Source: Nonomuraea helvata (GTDB taxonomy: Bacteria > Actinomycetota > Actinomycetes > Streptosporangiales > Streptosporangiaceae). From it: 64,000 bases of DNA. Positions 40,299-48,660 of this stretch are shown here, in pieces (the first letter of the stretch is position 1; each line of letters begins with the position of its first letter). Under the pieces are notes generated by a model. The model made no database searches, was not told the DNA's origin, and saw only the letters and a list, made by a program, of their open reading frames with translations. Location: assembly GCF_039535785.1 (NCBI RefSeq), contig NZ_BAAAXV010000001.1, positions 1,302,001-1,366,000 on the forward strand. Reading direction: 5' to 3'. Position numbers and translations under genes: made by a program.

Positions 40299-40910
40299 GT
40301 GTTGCGACGCCGTTCCCAAACCTCCGTGGACGACACCCCCGTCCCCGATGACGATCCTAAGCCCCAGGGTAAAGGTCGGCCCACACCCAAGCGCCGTGAT
40401 CAGGAGAGCCGGCGGCGCCAGCCGGTCCACGCGCCCAAAGACCGCAAAGAGGCCTATCGCCAGATGCGGACCAAGCAGGCCGCCGAGCGTGACAGGGCCC
40501 GAAAGGGCATGCTCGCAGGTGACGAGAGGTATTTTCCCGCTCGTGACAAGGGCCCTGCGCGCAAGTTCGCGCGTGAATGGGTCGACTCCCGGCGGCTGCC
40601 GAGCCAGTATTTCCTGCCTTTCTCGCTACTGATCCTGCTGGCGACCTGGGTTCCGTGGCCGATGGCGGTCCGCGCCCAGGTGCTGGGCTACGTGGTCACC
40701 ATCGGCTGGCCGATCATGATGATCGGCGTCCTGTTCACCTCGGTCTACGTGGCCTGGAAGGTGAAGAAGGAGGTGGCGGCCAAACTGCCCGACGAGAGCG
40801 TCAGAGGCGTGGGCTTCTACGCGGCGATGCGGGCCCTGCAGATCCGCAAGCTCCGCTTCCCGCCGCCCACGGTGCTGCCGGGCGGCAAGCCGGTGCCGCC
40901 CAAGAAGTAG
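40299..40910 (+). CDS. DUF3043 membrane protein
   Basis: A 203-aa protein. The first about 95 residues are basic and polar (KDRKEAYRQMRTKQAAERDR). Two transmembrane helices follow (FSLLILLATWVPWPMAV, VTIGWPIMMIGVLFTSVYVAWKV), then a basic Pro-rich tail ending PVPPKK. This layout defines DUF3043, conserved in actinobacteria with no assigned role. The gene starts at GTG 40299 with a leaderless-type promoter and is divergent from pspA. Confidence 0.82.
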   Translation: MLRRRSQTSVDDTPVPDDDPKPQGKGRPTPKRRDQESRRRQPVHAPKDRKEAYRQMRTKQAAERDRARKGMLAGDERYFPARDKGPARKFAREWVDSRRLPSQYFLPFSLLILLATWVPWPMAVRAQVLGYVVTIGWPIMMIGVLFTSVYVAWKVKKEVAAKLPDESVRGVGFYAAMRALQIRKLRFPPPTVLPGGKPVPPKK

Positions 40911-40925
40911 CCGCACCGGCCGCTT

Positions 40926-41912
40926 TCACGGGCTGTCGTCCCAGCGCAGCGCCCCTCGCTGGACGGCGGGCCGCCAGCCGTCTACCGCCCTGCCGTGCTC
41001 CAGGGCGTCGGCGACGGCCCGCAGCAGCGCGTACGTGGACGGCAGGCGAGGCGCCATGCCGGAGATCGTGTCGTCCCATCCGACGGCGCCCCCGGCGGAG
41101 TCGACCACGGCGTACTCCATGTCCTCCGAGTCGCGCTCGGCGAAATGGAGGAACGGGATCATCCGGCCGTTCCAGTATTCGGTGGCGGGATCGTCACCGA
41201 GGTCGGTGCGCTCCCAGGAGCAGAGCCAGCGCCAGGTGTCCCTGATCTCGCGGACGCCGAGCGCGTCCGCGCCGTCGAACCAGAAGCCGAAGACCGATCG
41301 TCCGCGCGAGCCGTTGTGGCGCAGGAGCGAGGCCTTCAGGTCGTCGGGGAAGTCCACGCCCATCTGCGACTCGGCGATCGCGATCGTGCGCGCCCTGCCG
41401 GGTCCGGCCAGTGTCCGGTACGTCCGGGGCGCGTTCGCCTTCAGCCACCGCTCGATCCGCCGCCACTGCCGGTCCACGGCCCGCTTGACCTCCGGGTCGA
41501 CCGGCCGCACCGTGGCCGGGCGCCGGGCGGGCGAGCAGTTGGGGTCGGGGATCTCGACTGGCGGCCAGGTGGGGGCCGGCGACGGAGTTACTGTGACGGC
41601 CGGCGCGGCGGTGGCAGTGGGCAACCGCTCCAGCTCGGCCGTGACCGCCGCCTGCTCGGCCTGGTACGCGCGCCACCGCGACTCGGCCGCCTCCTGTGCC
41701 TCCGTGGGGATCATGGCGGCCGCCAGCGTCAGCGTCACGATCCCCGCGATGGCGGCCCACGCCAGGCCCATCCGCGTGCCCTTCGCCGGGCTCGGCGGGG
41801 GTGGTGGGGGCTGCCTGTCGGGCATCTGGGCGCGGCGGCGCAGCCGTACCGCTATCGCGGTCAGGATGACCGCCGTCAGCGCCAGCCGTACGAGCTTCAG
41901 CACGTCGCGCAC
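40926..41912 (-). CDS. Membrane-anchored SMI1/KNR4 family protein
   Basis: About 328 aa. Two hydrophobic helices (VRLALTAVILTAIAV; GLAWAAIAGIVTLTLAAAM) flank a short Pro-rich loop. A Pro/Thr-rich linker leads to a SMI1/KNR4-type domain at about 165-320: RRIERWLKANAPRTYRTL, IAESQMGVDFPDDLKASLLRHNG and IPFLHFAERDSEDMEYAVVD. SMI1/KNR4 proteins in bacteria are often immunity proteins to contact-dependent toxins, yet no toxin gene is adjacent. I chose the GTG at 41912; a GTG at 41903 and upstream extensions are possible. It converges with the DUF3043 gene. Confidence 0.72.
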   Translation of the reverse strand: MRDVLKLVRLALTAVILTAIAVRLRRRAQMPDRQPPPPPPSPAKGTRMGLAWAAIAGIVTLTLAAAMIPTEAQEAAESRWRAYQAEQAAVTAELERLPTATAAPAVTVTPSPAPTWPPVEIPDPNCSPARRPATVRPVDPEVKRAVDRQWRRIERWLKANAPRTYRTLAGPGRARTIAIAESQMGVDFPDDLKASLLRHNGSRGRSVFGFWFDGADALGVREIRDTWRWLCSWERTDLGDDPATEYWNGRMIPFLHFAERDSEDMEYAVVDSAGGAVGWDDTISGMAPRLPSTYALLRAVADALEHGRAVDGWRPAVQRGALRWDDSP

Positions 41913-41960
41913 CCTATCCCGAAACCGATCACCACATGGGTCGGCATTAAGGTCGGAGTC

Positions 41961-42959
41961 ATGGAATTCCGACACCTCGGTCGCAGCGGTCTCAAAGTAA
42001 GCGAGATCAGTTACGGAAACTGGCTGACCCACGGCTCCCAGGTCGAGGAGGACGCCGCCCAGCAGTGCGTGCGCGCGGCGCTCGACGAGGGCATCACCAC
42101 GTTCGACACCGCGGACGTCTACGCGGCGACGAAGGCCGAGGAGGTGCTCGGCCGCGCGCTGAAGGGCGTGCGCAGGGAGTCGCTGGAGATCTTCACGAAG
42201 GTCTACTGGCCGACCGGCCCCGGCCAGAACGACCGCGGCCTGTCACGCAAGCACATCACCGAGTCCATCAACGGCTCGCTGCGCCGCCTCCAGACCGACT
42301 ACGTCGACCTGTACCAGGCGCACCGTTTCGACTACGAGACGCCGCTCGAGGAGACGCTCAAGACGTTCGACGACCTCGTGCGCCAGGGCAAGGTCCTCTA
42401 CGTCGGCGTCAGCGAGTGGAACGCCGACCAGATCGCCCAGGCCCTGAAGATCGCCGACGAGATGGGCTTCGACCGGATCGTCTCGAACCAGCCCCAGTAC
42501 TCGATGCTGTGGCGGATCATCGAGGGCGAGATCGTGCCCCTCAGCGAGAAGGAGGGCGTGGGCCAGATCGTCTGGTCGCCGATCGCCCAGGGTGTCCTCA
42601 CGGGCAAGTACCTGCCCGGGCAGCAGCCGCCGGAGGGCTCGCGGGCCACCGACGACAGCGGCAGCGCCATGATCGCCCGCTTCATGAACGACGACGTGCT
42701 GACCCGCGTCCAGGAGCTCAAGCCGATCGCCGCCGACCTCGGGCTGAGCATGGCGCAGCTGGCCGTCGCCTGGGTGCTGCAGAACCCGAACGTCTCCAGC
42801 GCCATCGTCGGCGCCAGCCGCCCCGAGCAGGTGCGCGACAACGTCAAGGCCTCGGGCGTCAAGCTGGACGCCGACGTGCTGAAGCGGATCGACGACGTGC
42901 TCGGCTCGGTCGTGGAGCGCGACCCGTCCAAGACGCAGAGCCCGCGCACCCGCCCGTAA
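41961..42959 (+). CDS. Aldo/keto reductase (voltage-gated K+ channel beta-like)
   Basis: A 332-aa TIM-barrel NADPH oxidoreductase. It begins MEFRHLGRSGLKVSEISYG. The catalytic Asp/Tyr are in FDTADVYAATKAEEVLG, the Lys in EIFTKVYWP and the His in YQAHRFD. The C-terminal NADPH-binding segment is NVSSAIVGASRPEQVRDN. It belongs to the AKR6/Kv-beta-like branch that reduces aldehydes and ketones. GGAG precedes the ATG at 41961. A strong intrinsic terminator follows. Confidence 0.93.
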   Translation: MEFRHLGRSGLKVSEISYGNWLTHGSQVEEDAAQQCVRAALDEGITTFDTADVYAATKAEEVLGRALKGVRRESLEIFTKVYWPTGPGQNDRGLSRKHITESINGSLRRLQTDYVDLYQAHRFDYETPLEETLKTFDDLVRQGKVLYVGVSEWNADQIAQALKIADEMGFDRIVSNQPQYSMLWRIIEGEIVPLSEKEGVGQIVWSPIAQGVLTGKYLPGQQPPEGSRATDDSGSAMIARFMNDDVLTRVQELKPIAADLGLSMAQLAVAWVLQNPNVSSAIVGASRPEQVRDNVKASGVKLDADVLKRIDDVLGSVVERDPSKTQSPRTRP

Positions 42960-42971
42960 CGCGTCCCAGAC

Positions 42972-43009
42972 AAAACCCCTTGAGCCACAATGGCGCTCAA
43001 GGGGTTTTT
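42972..43009 (+). terminator. Intrinsic terminator after aldo/keto reductase
   Basis: AAAACCCCTTGAGC (42972-42985) pairs perfectly over 14 bp with 42995-43008 around a 9-base loop, followed by TTTTT. It is the clearest rho-independent terminator in the window and may also serve the convergent small gene. Confidence 0.92.
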
Positions 43010-43022
43010 CCATTACCGGAAA

Positions 43023-43229
43023 TCACTCGGACCGCAATGACAATCCCGTGTACTCCACGCGGTCCTCATCGAGCAATGCCACCTGCTCGACTCCCGATTC
43101 GAGCAGGTCACGCCAGTTCTCGCCGAGCCAGGACTCCGCGTCCGCCTGGCTCGGGAAAACTTCTCGCGGCAAAGGGCGATCCGTCACCTCACCACCATTT
43201 GCATTTTCATAACGCCACCGCCATGTCAT
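43023..43229 (-). CDS. Small conserved acidic protein (68 aa)
   Basis: This 68-residue protein starts MTWRWRYENANGGEV and includes FPSQADAESWLGENWRDLL and VEQVALLDED. AAAAGGAG lies eight bases upstream of the ATG at 43229, a strong ribosome binding site that supports translation. Small actinomycete proteins with this MTWRWRYE start exist to my knowledge, but no function is known to me. It converges on the aldo/keto reductase terminator. Confidence 0.72.
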   Translation of the reverse strand: MTWRWRYENANGGEVTDRPLPREVFPSQADAESWLGENWRDLLESGVEQVALLDEDRVEYTGLSLRSE

Positions 43230-43310
43230 GCCATACGCTCCTTTTCCGCGGTTCGCCTGTGCACCCTCCGCAGGCACTGGAACCTTACTCCCGAGCTTGG
43301 AGGTCAATCG

Positions 43311-43985
43311 ATGCTGCGCGCGTATCGTGTTGCGGCCGGAGCCGTCCTCGGAGCGGCCGCGTTGTTCTCCTTCCCCTGCTCCGCGCTCGCCGATCCAGGG
43401 GCCGCGCGGGCGTGGGGCGTGTGGCAGAGCGACGGCACGGCCTGGCTGGCCGCGACGGCCGCGTACTCCCCGCCGGACGGCTCCGTCATCGGGTGGCGCT
43501 TCTCCGCGGTTCCTGAAGGGGCTCCGGACGGGGCGGCGGGCGAGTCGCCCGGCGGGGACCTGCCGTCGTTCCAGGCGGTGTGCGGCAAGGACACGGCCGC
43601 GTCCGGCCACAAGCGCGTGGTGGTGGCGGTGGACTTCGGCGACGGTGACGCCGACGCGTATCCCGGCGAGCGGCCTCCCGGCCAAGGGGTGCTGACGTGC
43701 GTCACGGGCGCCGAGGACGCCACCACCGCCCAGCTCCTCGCCTCCGTCGCCAAGGTCCGCGTGAACGCCCGGGGAGCCGTGGTGGCGGTCTCCGGCTACC
43801 CGTCCAGGGAGGAGGACGGCACCGACCTGACGGCCGCCGCCCCCGCTGCCAGGTCCGGTCTGCCGGGCACGCTGATCGCGGGCGGCGCGGGCGCGGTCGC
43901 CCTGCTGACCGCCGGCGCCGTGGTGGCGGTCCGCCGCCGTTCCAGAGCCGCCCATCGCCGTCCTGGAACGTTCCCACACCCCTGA
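43311..43985 (+). CDS. SCO2322-like exported, membrane-anchored protein
   Basis: A 224-aa protein. Residues 1-27 form a signal peptide (AGAVLGAAALFSFPCSALA). The ectodomain starts ARAWGVWQSDGTAWLAA and contains two Cys residues (VCGKDTA, VLTCVTG) that may form a disulfide. A C-terminal transmembrane helix (GTLIAGGAGAVALLTAGAVVAV) is followed by a basic tail. This matches the SCO2322-type family found near actinobacterial ECF transporter or cobalamin genes. GGAGG precedes the ATG. It lies just upstream of cobU. Confidence 0.75.
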   Translation: MLRAYRVAAGAVLGAAALFSFPCSALADPGAARAWGVWQSDGTAWLAATAAYSPPDGSVIGWRFSAVPEGAPDGAAGESPGGDLPSFQAVCGKDTAASGHKRVVVAVDFGDGDADAYPGERPPGQGVLTCVTGAEDATTAQLLASVAKVRVNARGAVVAVSGYPSREEDGTDLTAAAPAARSGLPGTLIAGGAGAVALLTAGAVVAVRRRSRAAHRRPGTFPHP

Positions 43986-44010
43986 CGCGGGCGGGACGTG
44001 CCGCAGTTTG

Positions 44011-44016
44011 TACGCT
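44011..44016 (+). promoter_or_regulatory. -10 element TACGCT before leaderless cobU
   Basis: TACGCT ends seven bases before the GTG at 44024 with no ribosome binding site, fitting a leaderless transcript. Confidence 0.45.
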
Positions 44017-44023
44017 CGGCGCG

Positions 44024-45037
44024 GTGAAGCTGCTTCTCTCCGGTACGGCGGGCGCGACAGGGTGGCCGGAGCCCGGCTGCCGGTGCGCCTCGTGCGCCGG
44101 TCTCCCGTCCGCCCACCGGCGCCCCTTCGAGGTCGTCGTCGACGGCGTGGTCCGGTTCCCTTTCGAGAGCCTGCCGCCCGGCTACCGGGCCTGCGCCGGA
44201 GGGCTGGGCCTGGTCTGCCCGGACGGCTCCCGGCTGCTCTGCCTCCCGGCGGGTCCGACGGTGCCCGCGGACGGGTCCGCCCGGTACGACTTGGTGCTGA
44301 TCGACCTGCTCGACCGGCCGGAACGGCTCGGGGAGCTGCGGCGGGCGGGGCTGGCGGACGACCGGACCCTGGTGGTCGCCGTAGGGCTGGATCACCGCGT
44401 CCGTTCGGAGGAGGAGCTGGCCAGGCGGCTGCGGCTGTGGGGCGCGCTCGCCGTTCCCGACGGGACGGAACTGGAGATCGAGCCCGGCCGGCCCTCACCC
44501 GCCCTCCCGGAGGGCGGGGCGCCGCGGCGGGCGCTACTGCTGGGCGGGTCACGGTCGGGGAAGTCGGCGGAGGCGGAGCTGCGGCTGGCGGCGGAGCCGT
44601 ACGTCACTTATGTCGCGACAGGACCGGGCGGTGCGGGGGACGACGAATGGGCGGCGCGGGTGCGGGCGCATCGGAAGCGGCGGCCCGCGCACTGGACCAC
44701 CGTCGAGACCACCGACCTCTCCGAGGCCATCCGGAACGCCTCCACCCCGCTGCTGGTCGACGGGCTCGGGACGTGGCTGGCGGCGGTGTTCGACGAGCAC
44801 GGGGCCTGGGAGGGGGATCGCGCTCCGGTCGCCGAGCGCTGTGACGCGCTCGTGGCGGCGTGGCGGCAGGCGCCGGCGCGGATCGTGGCGGTGTCCGACG
44901 AGGTGGGGATGGGCGTGGTGCCCGCCTCGGCCAGCGGGCGGGCGTTCAGGGACGCGCTCGGACGACTCAACGAACGCCTCGCCACGGAATCCGACTACGT
45001 GGCGCTGGTGGTCACCGGACGCCTGCTCGAGCTTTGA
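44024..45037 (+). CDS. cobU: Adenosylcobinamide kinase / guanylyltransferase with degenerate MBL-like N-terminus
   Basis: A 337-aa protein. The C-terminal about 170 residues are CobU/CobP: P-loop LLLGGSRSGKSAEAEL, YVATGPGG, HRKRRPAHWTTVET, LLVDGLGTWLAA and VSDEVGMGVVPAS. It phosphorylates adenosylcobinamide and transfers GMP from GTP. The N-terminal about 160 residues begin like a metallo-beta-lactamase-fold PhnP-type protein (LLLSGTAGATGWPEPGCRCASC) but the HxHxDH zinc motif is absent, so this part looks like a remnant. CobS, the next enzyme of the pathway, is encoded 1 kb downstream. Confidence 0.88.
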   Translation: MKLLLSGTAGATGWPEPGCRCASCAGLPSAHRRPFEVVVDGVVRFPFESLPPGYRACAGGLGLVCPDGSRLLCLPAGPTVPADGSARYDLVLIDLLDRPERLGELRRAGLADDRTLVVAVGLDHRVRSEEELARRLRLWGALAVPDGTELEIEPGRPSPALPEGGAPRRALLLGGSRSGKSAEAELRLAAEPYVTYVATGPGGAGDDEWAARVRAHRKRRPAHWTTVETTDLSEAIRNASTPLLVDGLGTWLAAVFDEHGAWEGDRAPVAERCDALVAAWRQAPARIVAVSDEVGMGVVPASASGRAFRDALGRLNERLATESDYVALVVTGRLLEL

Positions 45038-45040
45038 CTG

Positions 45041-45190
45041 CTCCCCTGCCTGAGGGCGGGGATTCCTGGCTCACGCTGCCTGGCTGTCCGGCGGACAGTC
45101 GGGTCTTACGCGATCGGCACCAGCCGGGGCCAGACCAGCCCGGACGAGCAGGCGGACGTCCCGCCCGTGTCGGAGAAGTCGGGTGAGTGG
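45041..45190 (-). mobile_element. Probable relic of an IS200/IS605 (TnpB-type) element end
   Basis: Just after cobU the minus strand reads GTGAGCCAGGAATCCCCGCC followed by a CCCC/GGGG hairpin and GGGAGCAGTC. As I recall, this closely resembles the right ends of actinomycete IS200/IS605 TnpB elements. Upstream on that strand a short open stretch reads TSACSSGLVWPRLVPIA-stop, possibly the last residues of a TnpB. No full tnpB or tnpA is present. The call rests on recall of the end sequence, so it is tentative. Confidence 0.4.
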
Positions 45191-45204
45191 CGGACTGGGA
45201 GCGG

Positions 45205-46005
45205 TCAGGGGCGGACGGCTCTGGCGTACCAGCGGCCGTCGAGGCGGTCCACGTGCAGCGGGCGGCCGAAGCAGTCGGAGAGGTTGGCCGGGGTGAGCAC
45301 GTCGTCCACCGGGCCCGCGGCCAGCACCCTGGCGTCGCGCATGAGCATGGCGTGCGTGGTCGTCGCGGGCACCTCCTCCAGGTGGTGGGTGACCGTCACG
45401 GTGGTGAGGACGGGCCGGGTCGCGGCCAGGTCCTCGACGGCGGTGATGAGGTCTTCCCTGGACGGCAGGTCGAGCCCCGCGAACGGCTCGTCGAGCAGCA
45501 GCACCGCCGGGTCCCCCATGAGCGACCTGGCCACCCTGATCCTGGCCCGCTCGCCCTGTGAGCAGACCCGGAAGGGCCGGTCCGCCAGGTCCTTGCAGCC
45601 CAGGTCGGCCAGGAGCCGGTGGGCCCGCTCCCGCTCGCCGTCGCCGTACTTGTCCCAGAGCGGAACGCTCGTCCCCGTGTGCCCGGTGAGCACCACGGTG
45701 TGCGCGGTCGCCCCCTCCTGCTCCAACAGCTCCTCGTCGATCAGCCGCTGGCTGGCCGCGACCAGGCCGATGTGGCGGCGCAGCTCCCGCATGTCCACCC
45801 GGCCGAGCTTGTGGCCGAGCACCTTGACCGTGCCCTCGCTGGGATGCCGTACGGCGCCCGCGAGCGAGAGCAGTGTCGTCTTGCCCGCGCCGTTGGGGCC
45901 GAGGATCACCCAGTGGTCGCCGTAGTCGACCTGCCAATCGACGCCGACCAGCAGTGACTTGCCGACAACCCGGACACCTACGTCTTCGAGTTCAACCACG
46001 TGCAT
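45205..46005 (-). CDS. Stand-alone ABC transporter ATP-binding protein
   Basis: A 266-aa ABC ATPase: Walker A VILGPNGAGKTTLLSLAG, signature CSQGERARIRVARSL (a variant of LSGGQ), Walker B AVLLLDEPFAGLDLP, and the switch His in TVTVTHHLEEVP. No permease gene adjoins it. The sequence resembles the ModF/YlmA-like group of orphan ATPases. ATG 46005 is back to back with cobS on the other strand. The substrate is unknown. Confidence 0.85.
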   Translation of the reverse strand: MHVVELEDVGVRVVGKSLLVGVDWQVDYGDHWVILGPNGAGKTTLLSLAGAVRHPSEGTVKVLGHKLGRVDMRELRRHIGLVAASQRLIDEELLEQEGATAHTVVLTGHTGTSVPLWDKYGDGERERAHRLLADLGCKDLADRPFRVCSQGERARIRVARSLMGDPAVLLLDEPFAGLDLPSREDLITAVEDLAATRPVLTTVTVTHHLEEVPATTTHAMLMRDARVLAAGPVDDVLTPANLSDCFGRPLHVDRLDGRWYARAVRP

Positions 46006-46024
46006 CCCGCCACACTAGTGGGCC

Positions 46025-46030
46025 TACGAT
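46025..46030 (+). promoter_or_regulatory. -10 element TACGAT before leaderless cobS
   Basis: TACGAT ends eight bases before the ATG at 46039 and no ribosome binding site is present. Confidence 0.4.
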
Positions 46031-46038
46031 CGTCCAAT

Positions 46039-46794
46039 ATGCGGCTTGGGGAAGGGCTGAAGCTCGCGGTCGGCACGCTCAGCGTGTTCCCCGTACGGGT
46101 CGAGCGGGTGGATCGGGAGGTCGCGGGGCACGCGATGGCGCTGGCCCCGGCCGTGGGACTCGTCCTCGGCCTGATCGCCGGGCTGCCGCTGCTCCTGCCC
46201 GGACCGCCGCCGCTGCTGGGGGCGGCGCTGGCGGTCGGGCTGCTGGCCGTGCTGACCCGGGGGCTGCACCTGGACGGGCTCGCCGACCTGGCGGACGGCC
46301 TGGGCAGCGGCAAGCCCGCCGCCGAGGCGCTCGACATCATGAAAAAGTCGGACATCGGGCCGTTCGGCGTGATGACCCTGGTGCTGACGCTGCTCATCCA
46401 GGTCGTCGCGGCGGCCGAGGCCGGGTTCGCGGCGTTCGTGACGGCCTGCGTGGCGGGGCGGCTGGCGCTGACGTGGGCCTGCCGGGCGGGCGTCCCCGCC
46501 GCCCGGAGCGACGGGCTCGGTGCGATGGTCGCGGGCACCGTACGCCGCCCCACCGCCTGGCTCGTCACCCTGGCCGCCCTGCTCGCCGTCGCCGCGCCGC
46601 CGGGTGTCTCCGCGCCGTACGGCGTGTTCGTGCTCCCGCTCGGCCTGCTCGCCGGGCTGGGCGCCGCTCTGCTGCTGCTCAGGCACGCGCGGCGGCGCCT
46701 CGGCGGGATCACGGGGGACGTGCTCGGCGCGCTCGTGGAGACCGCCGTGGCCGCCACGCTGGCGGTGAGCGTGCTGCTCCGCTACGTCAGCTGA
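46039..46794 (+). CDS. cobS: Adenosylcobinamide-GDP ribazoletransferase
   Basis: A 251-aa polytopic membrane enzyme. The start KLAVGTLSVFPV matches the typical TxxPV region of CobS/CobV. The conserved HLDGLADLADGLGSGKPAAEAL contains the acidic metal-binding residues, followed by KKSDIGPFGV. Several hydrophobic helices follow. It joins alpha-ribazole to adenosylcobinamide-GDP, the last step of cobalamin assembly, and complements CobU. The ATG at 46039 is preferred over an ATG at 46000. Its end overlaps the convergent CPBP gene by eight bases. Confidence 0.92.
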   Translation: MRLGEGLKLAVGTLSVFPVRVERVDREVAGHAMALAPAVGLVLGLIAGLPLLLPGPPPLLGAALAVGLLAVLTRGLHLDGLADLADGLGSGKPAAEALDIMKKSDIGPFGVMTLVLTLLIQVVAAAEAGFAAFVTACVAGRLALTWACRAGVPAARSDGLGAMVAGTVRRPTAWLVTLAALLAVAAPPGVSAPYGVFVLPLGLLAGLGAALLLLRHARRRLGGITGDVLGALVETAVAATLAVSVLLRYVS

Positions 46795-47698
46795 CCGGCT
46801 CGGCGGGCGCGAGCGGCCCGACAGGCTCCGGGCGTACCGGATAGAAGCGCAGCAGGGCCGCGCCGAGCAGCGCGAGCAGCACCCAGCCGACCACGCCGGT
46901 GATCCCGGCCAGCAGCTCGTTCGGCGGCGCGGCGGCGTCGCCCAGCAGCAGCGCGACCGCGGCGATGGCGTTCACCGAGGCGTGCGCCACGACCCCGGGC
47001 CACACGCTCCCCGTGCGGAGCCGCAGCCACCCCATCACGACCCCCAGCAGCACGCAGAAGCCGATGAAGACCAGGGCCGCCCAGGAGCCCAGCCTCGGGT
47101 AGTTGTAGCCGAGCAAGGTCAGCGGGGCGTGCCACAGCCCCCAGATGAAGCCCGACAGCAGCAGCCCGGCGAGCATGCCGTTGGTGGACACGAGCCTCGG
47201 CACCAGCCAGCCGCGCCAGCCCCACTCCTCCCCCAGCGCCGGGATCCCGTTCAGGATGGGCCCGGCCACGACGGCTATCACGATCTGCGTGATGGCCACC
47301 GTGCTCAGATCGGCGGGCGCCTCGACGCCGCGCGCCCGCCAGGTGGCCCGCAGCAGGCTGAGGTGATCGACGTCCAACGAGACCAGCCCGACGGCGGCGC
47401 TGATCCCGAGGGCCAGGAACGTCAGCAGCGGCACGCCCAGCCAGGCCGTCAGCATCAGCACGGCGGTGCGGCCCTTGCGCTCACCGAACGTGAGGCCGGT
47501 CTGCCTGACCCACTGGCGGAACGGCGTGCGCGAGACGGCCCACACACCGAGCACGCCCACGCTCGGGGTGAACATCATCAGCCCACCGAGCACCGTCATC
47601 AGCGGCGAGCCGAGCCCGCCGCCGAACCACAGGGGCAGCACCACCGCCCACGACAACCCGAAGGTCAGGACGGTGAAGATGAGCAAAGGTCTTCTCAT
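46787..47698 (-). CDS. CPBP family intramembrane metalloprotease
   Basis: A 303-aa membrane protein with about eight helices. The CPBP/ABI motifs are present: EEWGWRGWLVPRL (EExxxR) and FIWGLWHAPL (FxxxH), with a later His in VVAHASVNA. These Rce1-like proteases cleave membrane substrates, sometimes for peptide processing or immunity. The ATG at 47698 overlaps the stop of the DUF1648 gene, so the GntR-DUF1648-CPBP trio forms one operon. Confidence 0.88.
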   Translation of the reverse strand: MRRPLLIFTVLTFGLSWAVVLPLWFGGGLGSPLMTVLGGLMMFTPSVGVLGVWAVSRTPFRQWVRQTGLTFGERKGRTAVLMLTAWLGVPLLTFLALGISAAVGLVSLDVDHLSLLRATWRARGVEAPADLSTVAITQIVIAVVAGPILNGIPALGEEWGWRGWLVPRLVSTNGMLAGLLLSGFIWGLWHAPLTLLGYNYPRLGSWAALVFIGFCVLLGVVMGWLRLRTGSVWPGVVAHASVNAIAAVALLLGDAAAPPNELLAGITGVVGWVLLALLGAALLRFYPVRPEPVGPLAPAEPVS

Positions 47699-48660
47699 GT
47701 CTGGACTCGCTCCGCGATGAGGGCGTTGATGAGGGATGCGCCGCGTTCGGCGTCGTCGACGCTGATCGCCAGCCGGCCGCCGGAGCGGTAGCCGACGACC
47801 AGGCATTCGCCGCCGCGCAGCATGATGGTGGCGCTACCGGGCAGCCCACGGAAGCCCCAGCCTCCGACCTGACTCGGGCGAAGGGTCTCCGACCAGGCCG
47901 ACTGGATCCGCGACAAGGGGATCGTCCGCACCGGCCAGCCCAGCGGGCCGAACCGCAGGGCGATCCGGTCGTCACCGACCTGTACGGACAGGGACGTGGT
48001 CAGCGCCCCGGCCGCCGCCACGAGGACGAGCCCGGGCGCCACCGAGGCCGCCTGCGCGCCTGGCACCGGGCCCGCGAGCCAGAGCAGGCCCAGCACGCCG
48101 GCGGCGGCCAGTGCGGCGAGCGTGACGAGGTTCATCCACCGGTTGGCGACGTGGCCGACCCACACCGTCCGCTGCCCGGCCCTGAGCCGGAGGCGGGGCG
48201 GCAGGTGCCCTGCGGGGCCCGCCTCGTCCGGCGCGCCCCTGCCCAGGTAACCCGCGAGCCCGGCGGCGACGACCAAGGCGGCGACGACCGTGACCACCTG
48301 CCAGCCCGGCAGCCTGGCCGCCGCCCAGCCGGGGGCGTCGAGGTTGGCGAGCACGGTCGTGACGTTCATGCCGAGCGCGAGCACGCCCAGCCCGAACAGC
48401 GTCCCCCACCACACCGTCCGGCCGAGCCTGCGGGTCCGGGCCCGCTCGCACACGACCAGCGCGACCAGCCAGGGCACCGCCCAGAACAGCGTCTCCATCG
48501 CGACGTACGCCGGGAAGGACATCGAACTGTCGGCCCCGCCGCCCACACCCCAGTGCGTGGCCAGCGGGTTGGGTAGCCGGGACCGCAGCGACAGCGGCAG
48601 CGCGACCTGCGCGACGGTGACGGCGAGCCCCCAGGTGACTGCGGTGACTCGGGGATTCAT
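47695..48660 (-). CDS. DUF1648 membrane protein
   Basis: A 321-aa protein with about six hydrophobic helices. The N-terminal LPNPLATHWGVGGGAD is the DUF1648 signature (LPxxxxxHWxxxGxPD). The C-terminal about 110 residues form a soluble beta-rich PH-like domain (LSVQVGDDRIALRFGPLGWPVRTIPLSRI). DUF1648 proteins are often paired with GntR or ArsR regulators, as in Bacillus SdpI-type systems. Both ends overlap neighbours by four bases. Confidence 0.82.
   Translation of the reverse strand: MNPRVTAVTWGLAVTVAQVALPLSLRSRLPNPLATHWGVGGGADSSMSFPAYVAMETLFWAVPWLVALVVCERARTRRLGRTVWWGTLFGLGVLALGMNVTTVLANLDAPGWAAARLPGWQVVTVVAALVVAAGLAGYLGRGAPDEAGPAGHLPPRLRLRAGQRTVWVGHVANRWMNLVTLAALAAAGVLGLLWLAGPVPGAQAASVAPGLVLVAAAGALTTSLSVQVGDDRIALRFGPLGWPVRTIPLSRIQSAWSETLRPSQVGGWGFRGLPGSATIMLRGGECLVVGYRSGGRLAISVDDAERGASLINALIAERVQT

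Noticed and set aside
45071..45937. Minus-strand frame overlapping the ABC ATPase in another register
   Set aside because: It is a shifted shadow of the ATPase gene without family motifs.
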